From JBARDN01 sp963755705 (GTDB taxonomy: Bacteria > Desulfobacterota > Binatia > Binatales > Binataceae), in NCBI GenBank assembly GCA_963755705.1, contig CAVWKW010000001.1:1302001-1366000 (forward strand): DNA of 64,000 nucleotides. Direction: 5' to 3'. Position 1 is the first letter of the stretch. Each line of letters begins with the position of its first letter. The notes beneath the pieces were generated by a model, which saw only the letters and a program-made list of their open reading frames with translations, searched no databases and was not told where the DNA came from. The position numbers were made by a program, and so were the translations under genes. This document shows positions 8,063-16,557 of the stretch, in pieces.

Positions 8063-9160
8063 ATGCAAAAGCCGATTATCTCCGCCGATTCGCATATCAC
8101 CGAGCCCGCCGGGACTTACATCGACCGGATCGATTCCAAATACAAAGATTCCGCGCCGCATATGGTTCGCGACGATAAGCTGGGCGACGTGTTTATCGTC
8201 AAGGACTTTCCGCGTCCGGTGAATATCGGGCTGGCCGCTGCGGCTGGCCGCAACGCCGAGGATCTCAAGATCGGCGGCTGCAAGTTCGAGGAGATGCATC
8301 GCGGCGGATGGGATCCCAACGCGCGCATGGCCGATCAGGATCGCGACGGCGTCGCCGCCGAGGTGATCTATCCCACAGTCGGGATGGTGCTGTGTAACCA
8401 TCGAGACTTCGACTACAAGAAAGCCTGCTTCGACGCCTACAATCTATGGATCGGAGAATATTGCGACACCCATCCTGCCCGGCTCATCGGAGTAGGGCAG
8501 ACCGCGATGCGCTCAGTCGAGGAAGGAATCGAAGACCTGCGCAAGATGAAAGCGCTGGGGCTGCGCGGCGTGATGATGCCCGGAAACCCGAAGCTCGAAG
8601 ACTACGACAGCCCCATCTATGCTCCGTTTTATGAGGCCGCGATCGACCTCGAGATGCCGCTGAGCTTCCATATCCTGACCAGCAGTCAGGACAACTTCCG
8701 CACGCGCGGACCGAAGCTCAACAGCTTCCTGTCGATCATCCGCGGATGCCAGGACATCATGGGCACGTTCATCCTGGGCGGCGTGTTCGAGCGCCATCCG
8801 AAGCTCAAGGTGGTATGCGTCGAGGCGGACGCCGGATGGGTTCCGCACTACATGTACCGGATGGATCATGCGTACGATCGGCATCGCTACTGGCTGCCAG
8901 CCGGAACACTATCGAAGATGCCGAGCGAGTATTTCCGCGAGAATATCTACACGACCTTCCAGGACGATTGGGTGGCATTCCAGATGAAGGACATGTGCAA
9001 TATCCGCCGCCTGATGTGGGCCAACGATTTCCCGCACAGCGACTCGACCTGGCCATGGTCGCAGGAGATTCTGCAAAAGCACACCGCGAACATGAACGAG
9101 CAGGAAAAGAACTACGTCCTGCACGACAACGTCGCGGAGCTTTATCATCTGAGCATCTAG
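8063..9160 (+). CDS. Amidohydrolase family protein (ACMSD-like TIM barrel)
   Basis: 365 residues, with GAGGAA 7 bases before the ATG. It starts ADSHITEP, the metal-site entry of the amidohydrolase-2 clade. It continues with a DRDGVAAEVIYP strand and an LSFHIL segment carrying a metal-ligand His. The HPKLKVVCVEADAGWVPHYM helix-strand unit and the final WANDFPHSDSTWPWS with a catalytic Asp follow. The family includes decarboxylases such as aminocarboxymuconate-semialdehyde decarboxylase and hydrolases of aromatic intermediates. These paralogues are abundant in uncultured soil lineages and substrates are mostly undetermined. It is transcribed alone, upstream of the CPBP-TPR gene. Confidence 0.82.
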   Translation: MQKPIISADSHITEPAGTYIDRIDSKYKDSAPHMVRDDKLGDVFIVKDFPRPVNIGLAAAAGRNAEDLKIGGCKFEEMHRGGWDPNARMADQDRDGVAAEVIYPTVGMVLCNHRDFDYKKACFDAYNLWIGEYCDTHPARLIGVGQTAMRSVEEGIEDLRKMKALGLRGVMMPGNPKLEDYDSPIYAPFYEAAIDLEMPLSFHILTSSQDNFRTRGPKLNSFLSIIRGCQDIMGTFILGGVFERHPKLKVVCVEADAGWVPHYMYRMDHAYDRHRYWLPAGTLSKMPSEYFRENIYTTFQDDWVAFQMKDMCNIRRLMWANDFPHSDSTWPWSQEILQKHTANMNEQEKNYVLHDNVAELYHLSI

Positions 9161-9196
9161 CGCGGCCGCGATTGCCGAAAAAAAGGGGGGCGTGGA

Positions 9197-11233
9197 GTGG
9201 CCGTTACGCCGGCAGGAGTGCCGTCTGCGCTGACAAAGTCTCCGTCGTTCCCGCAGGACCGCGCGCGTCTGAACGTCGCCGGATTGGCGATCGGATTTGG
9301 CGCGCCTTTCATGGTCGGTCTCGCTTTGTTGATTGCAAACCTTGCGGGATGGTGGTGGCCGACGGGGTTCGCGCTCACACGGATTGGCGCCGCGATATTC
9401 GCGTCGGGCGCGATCGTAGTGATCGTTGACCGTTTCGAAGGCTGGAGGCTCACGACCGTCGGAATCCGGCGGTTTGACATTTCGGATCTGAAAATCGGAC
9501 TTCTGGCCGGCATCGGTATGCTGGCAGCGACCGAGATCGTCGCGGCGACCTTCAGCCACGCGGCGAGCGGATCCGGGTCCTGGTTCGGCGCATTCATCCT
9601 CGAGATTCGGCCGCGCGAGATTTCCCTGTTGAGTGATTCCCCGTGGTGGCTTGCGATTGCCGCGGTAGTTGCGCTGTCCTTCTCTGATGAGTTGATTGCG
9701 CGTGGCTACGCGATCACGCGGCTTTCGGCGATAACGGGTGGTATCTGGTTCGGAGCGGCCGCGGCAGTGGCGCTGGATCTCGTGGCGCACGTCGCATTGT
9801 GGGGCATCGGGATCACGTTCTGCTTCATCGCAGCGGAAGTGATCCTGGCATCTGTGTATCTCCGGCGACGGCGCTTGTGGCCCTCCGTGGTCGCGCGGAT
9901 CCTTTTCGGTCTGGTGGTGCTCATACCCGTCGCAGCCACTTTCGGCAACGAGCCAAAGCCCGGTGTTCACCAGGGAGCAACAATAGCTCCTGCAGACCGT
10001 AACGAACGCGCGATCGGAAATCTGAACCAGGCGCTACGCGATCATATTGGCGCGATTGCGCTACCCATGAATCCGAAAACGGCCCCAGAATTTGCTCATC
10101 GTGCGCAGGTCTATTGGGCCAATGGTCAGAGGGATAAGGCGATTGCCGATCTGACCACGGCAATCTCGCTCGCACCGAAAGACCGTGAACTTTTGCGATT
10201 GCGCGCCGAGATGTACGGGGCCGATGACGAGGGCGCCGCCAGCGCAATCGCCGACTACGATCGCATCCTCGCGCTCGATCCCGGGGATACGATGGCGTTA
10301 CATCAACGAGCGTTCGAGTACCACGCGCTACGCAATCCAGAAGCCGCGATGTCGGACATGAACGCGGCGATAAAAATTGCGCCGAACGATCCTGCCAACT
10401 ATCGCGCCCGCGGAGATCTGTATTTCGTCGAGGGCGACAACGCCCACGCGGCTGCCGACATCGAAACCGCGATGCGGCTGGATCCGAACAATATCAAGAC
10501 GATTCAAATGCGAGCGACGTTTTATCTGAGAACTGGCCAACTCGACAGGGCGATCGCCGATGCGTCACGGATCATCGCGATCATCCCAGAAAGCACGCTC
10601 GGGTACCGCATCCGCGAAACTGCATATGATTCGAAAGGCGATTGGAATGGCGCGCTCGCGGACGTCAGTGAAATCATCCGCCGCGAACCTGGCAATGCCA
10701 GTGCCTATGCAAATCGCGCCGGGCTGGAACTGGACATGGGGCGTTTGGGTTCGGCTCGAGAGGACTATGAACAAGTCGCGAAGCTTGATCCCGAGTCGCT
10801 CGATGATCTGGATACCACGGCCTGGGCCATGAGCACGTCGATACATCCTGAAATCCGCGACGGAAAAACCGCTGTGGCGCTCGCAACCAAAGCCTGCCGG
10901 CTCACGGGATGGAACAATTCGAACTATCTCGTCATACTTGCAGCCGCATACGCGGAAACGCGAGACTTCGCGCAAGCAGTGACCTATCAAGCCAAGGCGA
11001 TGGGAGCGCCCTACGGCAATCACGATGCCGACCAGATGGCATTGATGCGACGTCAGCTCGCGCTTTACGAACACAATCGGCCCTATCGCGAGGGTGATTT
11101 TGGCCCTCAGAAGATGTCGAGTGCAAAGTACCTCTTGGGTATGGTGTTCCTTCTGTTGATTTTGGTCGGCCTTGTCACAGTTGCGGCTGGAATAGTGAAG
11201 CTGGCGCGGTACCGAGCGCCTGCGCAAGCCTGA
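9197..11233 (+). CDS. CPBP-like membrane protease domain fused to TPR repeats
   Basis: 678 residues from GTG 9197, with a long G-run just upstream. Residues about 25-250 hold seven or so hydrophobic helices. The helix carrying SFSDELIARGYAITRL matches the EExxxR motif of CPBP (Abi/Rce1-like) intramembrane proteases with Asp for the first Glu, and DLVAH could supply the second-motif His. Residues about 290-620 are eight or so tetratricopeptide repeats (for example RDKAIADLTTAISLAPKD). A final transmembrane helix (about 645-670) ends the protein. The TPR block is probably extracytoplasmic, anchored at both ends. Protease activity is uncertain because the motifs are only partly conserved. Confidence 0.65.
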   Translation: MAVTPAGVPSALTKSPSFPQDRARLNVAGLAIGFGAPFMVGLALLIANLAGWWWPTGFALTRIGAAIFASGAIVVIVDRFEGWRLTTVGIRRFDISDLKIGLLAGIGMLAATEIVAATFSHAASGSGSWFGAFILEIRPREISLLSDSPWWLAIAAVVALSFSDELIARGYAITRLSAITGGIWFGAAAAVALDLVAHVALWGIGITFCFIAAEVILASVYLRRRRLWPSVVARILFGLVVLIPVAATFGNEPKPGVHQGATIAPADRNERAIGNLNQALRDHIGAIALPMNPKTAPEFAHRAQVYWANGQRDKAIADLTTAISLAPKDRELLRLRAEMYGADDEGAASAIADYDRILALDPGDTMALHQRAFEYHALRNPEAAMSDMNAAIKIAPNDPANYRARGDLYFVEGDNAHAAADIETAMRLDPNNIKTIQMRATFYLRTGQLDRAIADASRIIAIIPESTLGYRIRETAYDSKGDWNGALADVSEIIRREPGNASAYANRAGLELDMGRLGSAREDYEQVAKLDPESLDDLDTTAWAMSTSIHPEIRDGKTAVALATKACRLTGWNNSNYLVILAAAYAETRDFAQAVTYQAKAMGAPYGNHDADQMALMRRQLALYEHNRPYREGDFGPQKMSSAKYLLGMVFLLLILVGLVTVAAGIVKLARYRAPAQA

Positions 11234-11269
11234 CAAGTGGAATCCTCGGACTCTTAGATTGAACTTACA

Positions 11270-12076
11270 ATGAGCCAACAGCCGGATCCCTCGCTATATC
11301 AGGGCACCGCTTGGTACTACTCGCGCTTTCGGCCGGCCTATCCGGCAGCGCTGGTTACAATATTGCGCGACAAGTTTGGGCTCGATGGTGCCGGCCGGTT
11401 GCTCGATCTCGGATGCGGCCCCGGTCCGGTTGCGATTCGTTTAGCGCATCTCTTCGAGCAGGTAGTCGCGATCGACCCGGAGCCCGAGATGCTGGCCGAG
11501 GGACGGGCTTGCGCCGAGCGCGCTGGAGTCTCAAATGTCAAATGGATTGCTGGAAGCTCGGAAGATCTGTCTCCCGCGCTCGGCACCTTCCGGCTGGTCA
11601 CGATGGGCAATTCGTTTCATTGGATGGATCGCGCGCGCACTCTGGACGCGCTCTATGATTTGATAATCAACGGCGGCGGACTTGCGGTCGTCGGGCACGG
11701 CGCTCCGTTTCAAGCGCCGCCACCGACAGCGTGGCGCATCGCGATCAACCGCGTGGTCAGAAAATACTTAGGCGACCGCAGCCTGCCTTGGGACCAGGAT
11801 CGGCCGCCGCCACCTGAGGAGCGCCACGATGCATATCTTATGCGCTCGCGTTTCAAAGATGTCACCGCGTATCAGGAGTCGTTCGATATCGAATGGACGA
11901 TCGACTCGATGATCGGGAATCTCTACTCGACTTCGTTCTGCAGCCGCCGATTACTCGGTGACCGCGCGGAGGCGTTCGAGCGCGATCTGCGCGCCGCCGT
12001 CCTGGCCGTGGAACCGTCGGGAATGCTGCGCGGCGAACCTCCGGAGTTCTTCGCCTATATAGGGCGGAAAAGCTGA
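11270..12076 (+). CDS. Class I SAM-dependent methyltransferase
   Basis: 268 residues. The N-terminal YQGTAWYYSRFRPAYP is typical of the YcgJ/UbiE-like methyltransferase_11 clade. SAM motif I is LLDLGCGPGPVAIRLA (about residues 43-58), the ribose-binding acid is in AIDPEPEML, and the motif II area is FRLVTMGNSFHWMDR. The HWM signature is shared with several small-molecule methyltransferases of unknown substrate. No ribosome-binding site is clear at the ATG. It faces the B12/radical-SAM gene tail-to-tail, with a terminator for the other strand between them. Confidence 0.8.
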   Translation: MSQQPDPSLYQGTAWYYSRFRPAYPAALVTILRDKFGLDGAGRLLDLGCGPGPVAIRLAHLFEQVVAIDPEPEMLAEGRACAERAGVSNVKWIAGSSEDLSPALGTFRLVTMGNSFHWMDRARTLDALYDLIINGGGLAVVGHGAPFQAPPPTAWRIAINRVVRKYLGDRSLPWDQDRPPPPEERHDAYLMRSRFKDVTAYQESFDIEWTIDSMIGNLYSTSFCSRRLLGDRAEAFERDLRAAVLAVEPSGMLRGEPPEFFAYIGRKS

Positions 12077-12117
12077 TGTCGTAATCGCCAGTACAGAGTT
12101 CCGGCGCCGAGGCGAAC

Positions 12118-12150
12118 AAAAAGAGGCCGCGGAGCTTTCCCGCGGCCTCT
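12118..12150 (-). terminator. Rho-independent terminator of the CDP-alcohol transferase/radical SAM operon
   Basis: An 11-bp perfect stem (12122-12132 with 12140-12150; core GAGGCCGCGG) around a 7-base loop is followed on the minus strand by a five-base U-run (12118-12122). It lies 28 bp beyond the stop of the minus-strand radical SAM gene, the correct place and polarity to end that transcript. Confidence 0.85.
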
Positions 12151-12177
12151 GCGTAAAGCGATCACCAAGTCAGCGGC

Positions 12178-13506
12178 CTAATAATAATCGACCGGGTCGA
12201 TTTGGCGCTTGGCGCCGTACCAGAAGAGCATGTTTTCAGTCAGGCCCTGCCAGGTGAACTTGTTCGGCGGCAAGAGCAGCCGCTTGAACATCGACTTGAA
12301 CGAATAGAATTCCTTGGTGCAGCGCCATACGCCTTCTTCGACTTCCTGCGGCGACATGTTCTTGGGCACGAACATGCAGCGGAAGTTGTTGGTGTAGAGG
12401 TCGGCGTCCGGGATAATCACGCGGCCCTCATTTTCGAGCTGCGTGCGCATCGGGGTACCGCGCCGCGGCGTGACCGTGTTGAAAAATGCCTCCGGAGCGC
12501 GGACTTCGTGCAGGAACTTCATCGTTTCGTCGAAGATGCCGGGGCGATCTTCTTCGAGGCCGAACAGGAAATTTAGCGAATAATAAATCCCGTACTTCTC
12601 GAGTTTCTTCAGCAGCTTCTTGTACTGATTCGAGTGGTTCTGAATCTTGTTCATCGACAGCAGCGACTCCTGGCTTATCGATTCCACTCCGATGTTGACG
12701 TGGAAGATGCCGGCCTTCGCCGCCAGGTCGAGCAGCTCGTCGTCATGATTCGAGTTGATCGTCCACAGGCACGAGAAGCGAATATTGAGCGGCTCGAGCG
12801 CCTTGAACAGCTCGCGCGCGAACTTGTGCTTGCCGGTGATCTGATCGTCGATAAACTGGAAGCGCCGGAAGCCTGTTATCTTGATGACTTCCTTCATCTC
12901 CTCGACGATGTCCTCGATAGGCCGCGTCCGGTAACTCCCTTCATAGAACACCGGAATCTCGCAGAAGGAGCATCGGTAGGGGCATCCGCGGCTCGCCTGC
13001 ACCGGAACCGCCTTGAACAGATACTTGTTGAGCTTCAGAAGCTCGTGGCGCGGACGCGGCAGGTTCTTCAAGTCGTGCACCTTGGAGGCCTTGTAAACCT
13101 GCTTGAGCTTGCCGTCGCGCCAATCCTGCAAGAGCTCGGGCCACACCAGGTCGGCCTCGCCCTGCACGACGGCGTCGGCATGGTGCAGCGCCTCTTCGGT
13201 TTGCAGTGTGGCATGGAAGCCGCCCAGGACCACCGGAATTCCGCGCTTACGGAATTCGTCGCCAAGCTGATAGGCGCGCAACGACGCGCCGATGGTGGTG
13301 GTCATCCCGACGAGGTCCCATCCACCGTCGAAGTTGATGTCCTCAAGGCGCTCGTCGCACAAAGTCACGTCATATTCCGCGGGCGTCAGCCCCGCCATCA
13401 GCGGAATCATCAGTCCCATGATGAGCCGCCATCGGGTTTTATGCGGAGTACCGTCCAGATGGATGGTGGTAGGTTGAACCAGCAGGATCCTGGGTTTCTT
13501 GTTCAT
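12178..13506 (-). CDS. B12-binding-domain radical SAM protein
   Basis: 442 residues. Residues 1-130 resemble a cobalamin-binding Rossmann domain (DVTLCDERLEDI, WDLVGMTTTIGAS, VVLGGFHATL), and the radical SAM cluster motif CPYRCSFC supplies C175, C179 and C182. The layout is that of class B radical SAM enzymes, which typically methylate unactivated carbon or phosphorus using methylcobalamin, although some act as cyclases or oxidases. GGAGAG precedes the ATG. It is 49 bp downstream of the CDP-alcohol phosphotransferase on the same strand and is closed by a strong terminator, so the two form an operon. A role in modifying the same polar compound or lipid is inference. Confidence 0.8.
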   Translation of the reverse strand: MNKKPRILLVQPTTIHLDGTPHKTRWRLIMGLMIPLMAGLTPAEYDVTLCDERLEDINFDGGWDLVGMTTTIGASLRAYQLGDEFRKRGIPVVLGGFHATLQTEEALHHADAVVQGEADLVWPELLQDWRDGKLKQVYKASKVHDLKNLPRPRHELLKLNKYLFKAVPVQASRGCPYRCSFCEIPVFYEGSYRTRPIEDIVEEMKEVIKITGFRRFQFIDDQITGKHKFARELFKALEPLNIRFSCLWTINSNHDDELLDLAAKAGIFHVNIGVESISQESLLSMNKIQNHSNQYKKLLKKLEKYGIYYSLNFLFGLEEDRPGIFDETMKFLHEVRAPEAFFNTVTPRRGTPMRTQLENEGRVIIPDADLYTNNFRCMFVPKNMSPQEVEEGVWRCTKEFYSFKSMFKRLLLPPNKFTWQGLTENMLFWYGAKRQIDPVDYY

Positions 13507-13555
13507 GTCCTCTCTCCGACGAAAATTTCGTCGTTCAATCTCCCATAGAAGATGA

Positions 13556-14740
13556 TTAAGCCGGTCGCGCGTCCGCTCCCGGCGTCTCTGGCGCCTTGCG
13601 CGCGACCAGCCAAATCAGGCCAAAAGCGAACACGTAGGTGCCGAATGCGGTTCCCCACGCGAACCATTCGATTCGATTTATCAATGCCAGCACCACCAGC
13701 AGATAGGCGAAGTCGCGCCCGCTCCATCGGTTGACAGCTTCGAGCCATTTCTCCGCGACTTCCCCGCGCAGCGAAAACGCGCGGTAGGTGGCATACGAGC
13801 ACAGCGCAAAGCCGCCGAGCACCAATATCGTCAGCCACAGATACGCGATACTGCCGCTGGCCCGGTAGCATCCCGCAAAAATGCCGATAAATACCGCGAC
13901 GTGTACGATATTGTCGGTTACGACGTCGAGCTTGCCGCCAAAATTGGTCTCGCTCATCTTGAGCCGCGCCAATTCGCCGTCCACGCCGTCGATCGTGATC
14001 GAGACGAGAAACAGAATCGCGGCCGCCAGCCGCGACCAGTAACCCGGTATTGCGAACATCCATCCGCAGGCGAGGCCGAGGAGCGTGTTTGCGATCGTGA
14101 CTTGATTCGGGGTGATAGCCGTCCGCGCCAGGCGCAGGCTGAGCCGCCACGAAAGCTTGCGATCGACCCATCGCGCCATCGGCGCGTCCTTCGCCGCGGT
14201 CTCTATCCGCAGCGAGCGGGCAAGCCGCACCTCCGCTTCCTCGCGATCTTCGGGGCGTCCGTTGAGCGCGAAGGGCAGATCGCCGACTGGTTTGCGAAAT
14301 TGATCGGCATTGACGATCCCGCCGCGGCGCAGCAATTCCGCGCACGGCCCGGCGGCGATCTCGCCACCGTGGTCTGCGTCCGACGTCGTCAGGCGGACGA
14401 TGGTGCCCGGTTTCTCCGCGGCTTCGGTCAGCACCTGTTCGAGTTGTGATTTAAAGAACACGAGGTTTCCGTACAGTGCGATACAGGCGACCGTAGGATC
14501 GATCTGCTCGCGCGCGGCAGTTTGGGCATCAAGCCGATCAACCAAGGTGACGCTGGGATGGTTCCTGTAGCGTCCGAGCGAGACTTCGGTTTCCGCGCGC
14601 CGCGCGGGCGGAGCTTCGACGATGAAACGACTTATTCCACCGCGTTCGCATGAAATAATCAGCCGTTCCAGCAGTGGGCGGCCGAAAATCCGGTTGTCGG
14701 CGCGTGAAGGGGCGGCTATTAAGGCCGTTTCGATGCTCAA
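13556..14740 (-). CDS. CDP-alcohol phosphatidyltransferase-family protein with degenerate nucleotidyltransferase-like N-terminus
   Basis: 394 residues from a TTG at 14740. Residues 1-185 look like a worn nucleotidyltransferase domain (TALIAAPSRADNRIFGRPLLERL aligns in shape with LAAGxGxR...PKPL but lacks the key residues). Residues about 195-385 are a multi-helix membrane domain. It carries the complete CDP-OH-P catalytic motif: DGVDGELAR, then eight residues, then GGKLDVVTD. The arrangement recalls bifunctional inositol-phosphate cytidylyltransferase/di-inositol-phosphate-phosphate synthases, where the first domain makes the CDP-alcohol. Here a separate intact nucleotidyltransferase is encoded at 15850, which may supply that activity. 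It is the first gene of a two-gene minus-strand operon. The alcohol acceptor is unknown. Confidence 0.78.
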   Translation of the reverse strand: MSIETALIAAPSRADNRIFGRPLLERLIISCERGGISRFIVEAPPARRAETEVSLGRYRNHPSVTLVDRLDAQTAAREQIDPTVACIALYGNLVFFKSQLEQVLTEAAEKPGTIVRLTTSDADHGGEIAAGPCAELLRRGGIVNADQFRKPVGDLPFALNGRPEDREEAEVRLARSLRIETAAKDAPMARWVDRKLSWRLSLRLARTAITPNQVTIANTLLGLACGWMFAIPGYWSRLAAAILFLVSITIDGVDGELARLKMSETNFGGKLDVVTDNIVHVAVFIGIFAGCYRASGSIAYLWLTILVLGGFALCSYATYRAFSLRGEVAEKWLEAVNRWSGRDFAYLLVVLALINRIEWFAWGTAFGTYVFAFGLIWLVARKAPETPGADARPA

Positions 14741-15109
14741 GTTCTTATAAAACCCGGTTTCTCAACAGACTGTCCGGCTGGTCAAGGTAACATGCCGGTA
14801 ACCCCGCCGCTAGAAGCCCTGCTTCAAAATCTTTCACCTGTTTATCAGCCGTCCTGCTTGAGCCGTGATTCAAGGTTATTACGCTTGGCCTAATCGTTTC
14901 GTCGTCCGGCTCAAGCAATCTAACCTTGTTTGGTCTCGATTAGGGAAAAATCGGCCCTTGGCCAAGGATTTAGGGCGCACGCAGCGTCATGTCAAATCGG
15001 TTAAATCTTCGCTCGGGCATATGAAGCTCGAACGCTGCCTAGTGGCACCGTCGAGGCGCTGGTAAACTCGGTGCCTAACGGAAGAATCGATACGGCCATA
15101 GATACTGCG
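14741..15109. other. Divergent intergenic region
   Basis: About 370 bp between the minus-strand CDP-alcohol transferase operon and the plus-strand HAD operon, visibly richer in A/T than the genes around it. It holds interlocked inverted repeats at 14856-14928 and a 12-bp palindrome (CCTTGGCCAAGG) near 14956. It is the only place where promoters for both operons can sit. No convincing gene is present. Confidence 0.55.
14856..14928. promoter_or_regulatory. Interlocked inverted repeats (possible pseudoknot or operator)
   Basis: Two perfect inverted repeats alternate in the order A-B-A'-B'. A is 14856-14865 pairing with 14907-14916 (GCTTGAGCCG, 10 bp). B is 14871-14878 pairing with 14921-14928 (CAAGGTTA, 8 bp). 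The alternation is the geometry of an H-type RNA pseudoknot, or of two overlapping dyads for a regulator. It sits between the two divergent operons. Confidence 0.45.
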
Positions 15110-15853
15110 ATGATCACTACTCTTCTTTTTGATTTCGGGAGCACGCTCGACGGGCCTGCCTATTGGCTCGATCGTTTCGTCGCGCAATACCGTATCGCCG
15201 ATATTCCGGTCACGCGCGCCGAGCTCGATCCGGCCTACGAACACGCCCGTCAGGCGACCAGCCGCGCTCGCCGGGTGGTTGAGCGGTTCGGGTTTACCGA
15301 GCTGGTGCGGATGCTCGTGGGACAGCAGATCGAATTCCTGGCGGAGACTGGGCCCGAGGCGATCCGTGCGACGCTGCGTGCGCTCGATTCGCGCGGACGC
15401 TATCGTGTCGGCGAACGAATCACCGCGCTGTTTGTCGAGCAGTCGCGCTCCGGGATGCAAAAGAGCCTAACGGATCTGGAGGCTCTCAAGCCGCGCTACC
15501 GAATCGGCGTCGTATCGAACTGGTACGGAAATCTCGATCGGATTATCGCCGAGGCCGGGATGGCGAAGCTGGTAGGCGCCGTCGCCGATTCCGCGCGTCT
15601 CGGCTTCGGGAAACCCGATCCGCGAATCTTTCAGGCGGCGCTGAAATCGCTGGGCGCCGCACCCGCGCAGGCCGCGATGATCGGCGATTCGCTGGAAAAA
15701 GATTGCGTGCCGGCACGCGGTCTCGGGCTCAAGACGGTGTGGTACTGCCCGATGTCGGATACGGCCGATTGGCACGCGCGCCGGGACCAAGGATCCGCCT
15801 CGGCGGATTACGTCGTTGCCGATCTCGAAGAGATTGCGGAGCTGAAGTTGTGA
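15110..15853 (+). CDS. HAD-superfamily protein with altered catalytic motif
   Basis: 247 residues from the ATG at 15110; an in-frame GTG at 15071 would add 13 residues. The haloacid dehalogenase fold is clear: motif I is LLFDFGSTLDG (D8), motif II is GVVSN, then a conserved Lys in FGKPDPRIF, and motif IV in AAMIGDSLEKDC. The second Asp of the usual DxD is Gly, which removes the general acid/base of normal phosphatases. The protein may therefore be a non-phosphatase HAD or may bind ligand only. The next gene starts inside its stop codon (GTGA overlap), so it leads a tight operon with the nucleotidyltransferase and ATP-grasp genes. Confidence 0.8.
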   Translation: MITTLLFDFGSTLDGPAYWLDRFVAQYRIADIPVTRAELDPAYEHARQATSRARRVVERFGFTELVRMLVGQQIEFLAETGPEAIRATLRALDSRGRYRVGERITALFVEQSRSGMQKSLTDLEALKPRYRIGVVSNWYGNLDRIIAEAGMAKLVGAVADSARLGFGKPDPRIFQAALKSLGAAPAQAAMIGDSLEKDCVPARGLGLKTVWYCPMSDTADWHARRDQGSASADYVVADLEEIAELKL

Positions 15854-16557
15854 GCGCGTTCCAGGGCGCGATAATCGCCGCTGGCCGTGGCGAGCGTCTG
15901 CGCGCCACTGGCGGCGCAAGTATCCCGAAGCCTCTGGTCGAGGTCGGTGGCGCGCCGATGCTGGTGCGGCAGGCGCGCGCGATGCTCGCAGTCGGCGCGG
16001 CCGAGGTGCTGGCCGTGATCAACCATGAAACGGCGGCGCTGGCGGAAAAGATCGAGCTTCCGCGCGAGCTCAAGATCATCGTGCGTGACACGGAATCCTC
16101 GATGGAGTCGTTGTTCACGCTCGGTGAATCGCTGCGCCCGGGCCATTTCATTCTCGCGACGGTAGATGCGATCTTGCCCGCCGCCGAGTTTGCGCGCTTC
16201 ACGCGTGAGGCGCAGTCCGCATGCGTCGCCGGCGGATGCGACGGGGCGTTGGCCGTAGTGAAATGGCGCGGCGATTCGAAACCGCTTTTCATGCACGTAT
16301 CCTCTTCGGGGTTGATCGAGGAACTGGGCGAGCGTCCGGCGCCGATCGTGACCGCGGGAGTTTACTGGCTGCCGACTGCTATCTTTTCGCTCGCCGACAA
16401 CGCGCGCGGGCTCAAGCTTGCCGCGATGCGCGCGTTTCTGGCGATGCTGCTGGCGAGTCGTTTTCGGTTGCGCGCGATCGAAGTCGAAAGCGCGATCGAT
16501 ATCGACGAAGCCGCCGATCTCGACGCGGCGCGGCGCCTGGTGGAGGATCGACGATGA
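15850..16557 (+). CDS. Nucleotidyltransferase (NTP-transferase/MobA-like fold)
   Basis: 235 residues from GTG 15850, overlapping the HAD stop by four bases. The N-terminal signature GAIIAAGRGERLR...SIPKPLVEVGG contains both the nucleotide-binding loop and the PKPL motif of sugar-phosphate/alcohol-phosphate nucleotidyltransferases. ILATVDAIL gives the metal-binding Asp region. It would activate a phosphorylated sugar or polyol as an NDP derivative. Given a CDP-alcohol transferase in the divergent operon, a CTP-dependent reaction is plausible but inferred. Its stop overlaps the ATP-grasp start as ATGA, implying coupled translation. Confidence 0.8.
   Translation: MSAFQGAIIAAGRGERLRATGGASIPKPLVEVGGAPMLVRQARAMLAVGAAEVLAVINHETAALAEKIELPRELKIIVRDTESSMESLFTLGESLRPGHFILATVDAILPAAEFARFTREAQSACVAGGCDGALAVVKWRGDSKPLFMHVSSSGLIEELGERPAPIVTAGVYWLPTAIFSLADNARGLKLAAMRAFLAMLLASRFRLRAIEVESAIDIDEAADLDAARRLVEDRR

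Noticed and set aside
8909..9970. Minus-strand frame of 353 codons over the amidohydrolase-CPBP junction.
   Set aside because: It spans the ends of two convincing plus-strand genes and has an Arg/Glu/Asp-rich composition with no conserved motif.
14865..15065. A 66-codon plus-strand frame in the divergent intergenic region.
   Set aside because: It runs across the interlocked inverted repeats, has no ribosome-binding site and no plausible product. I treat the region as regulatory.
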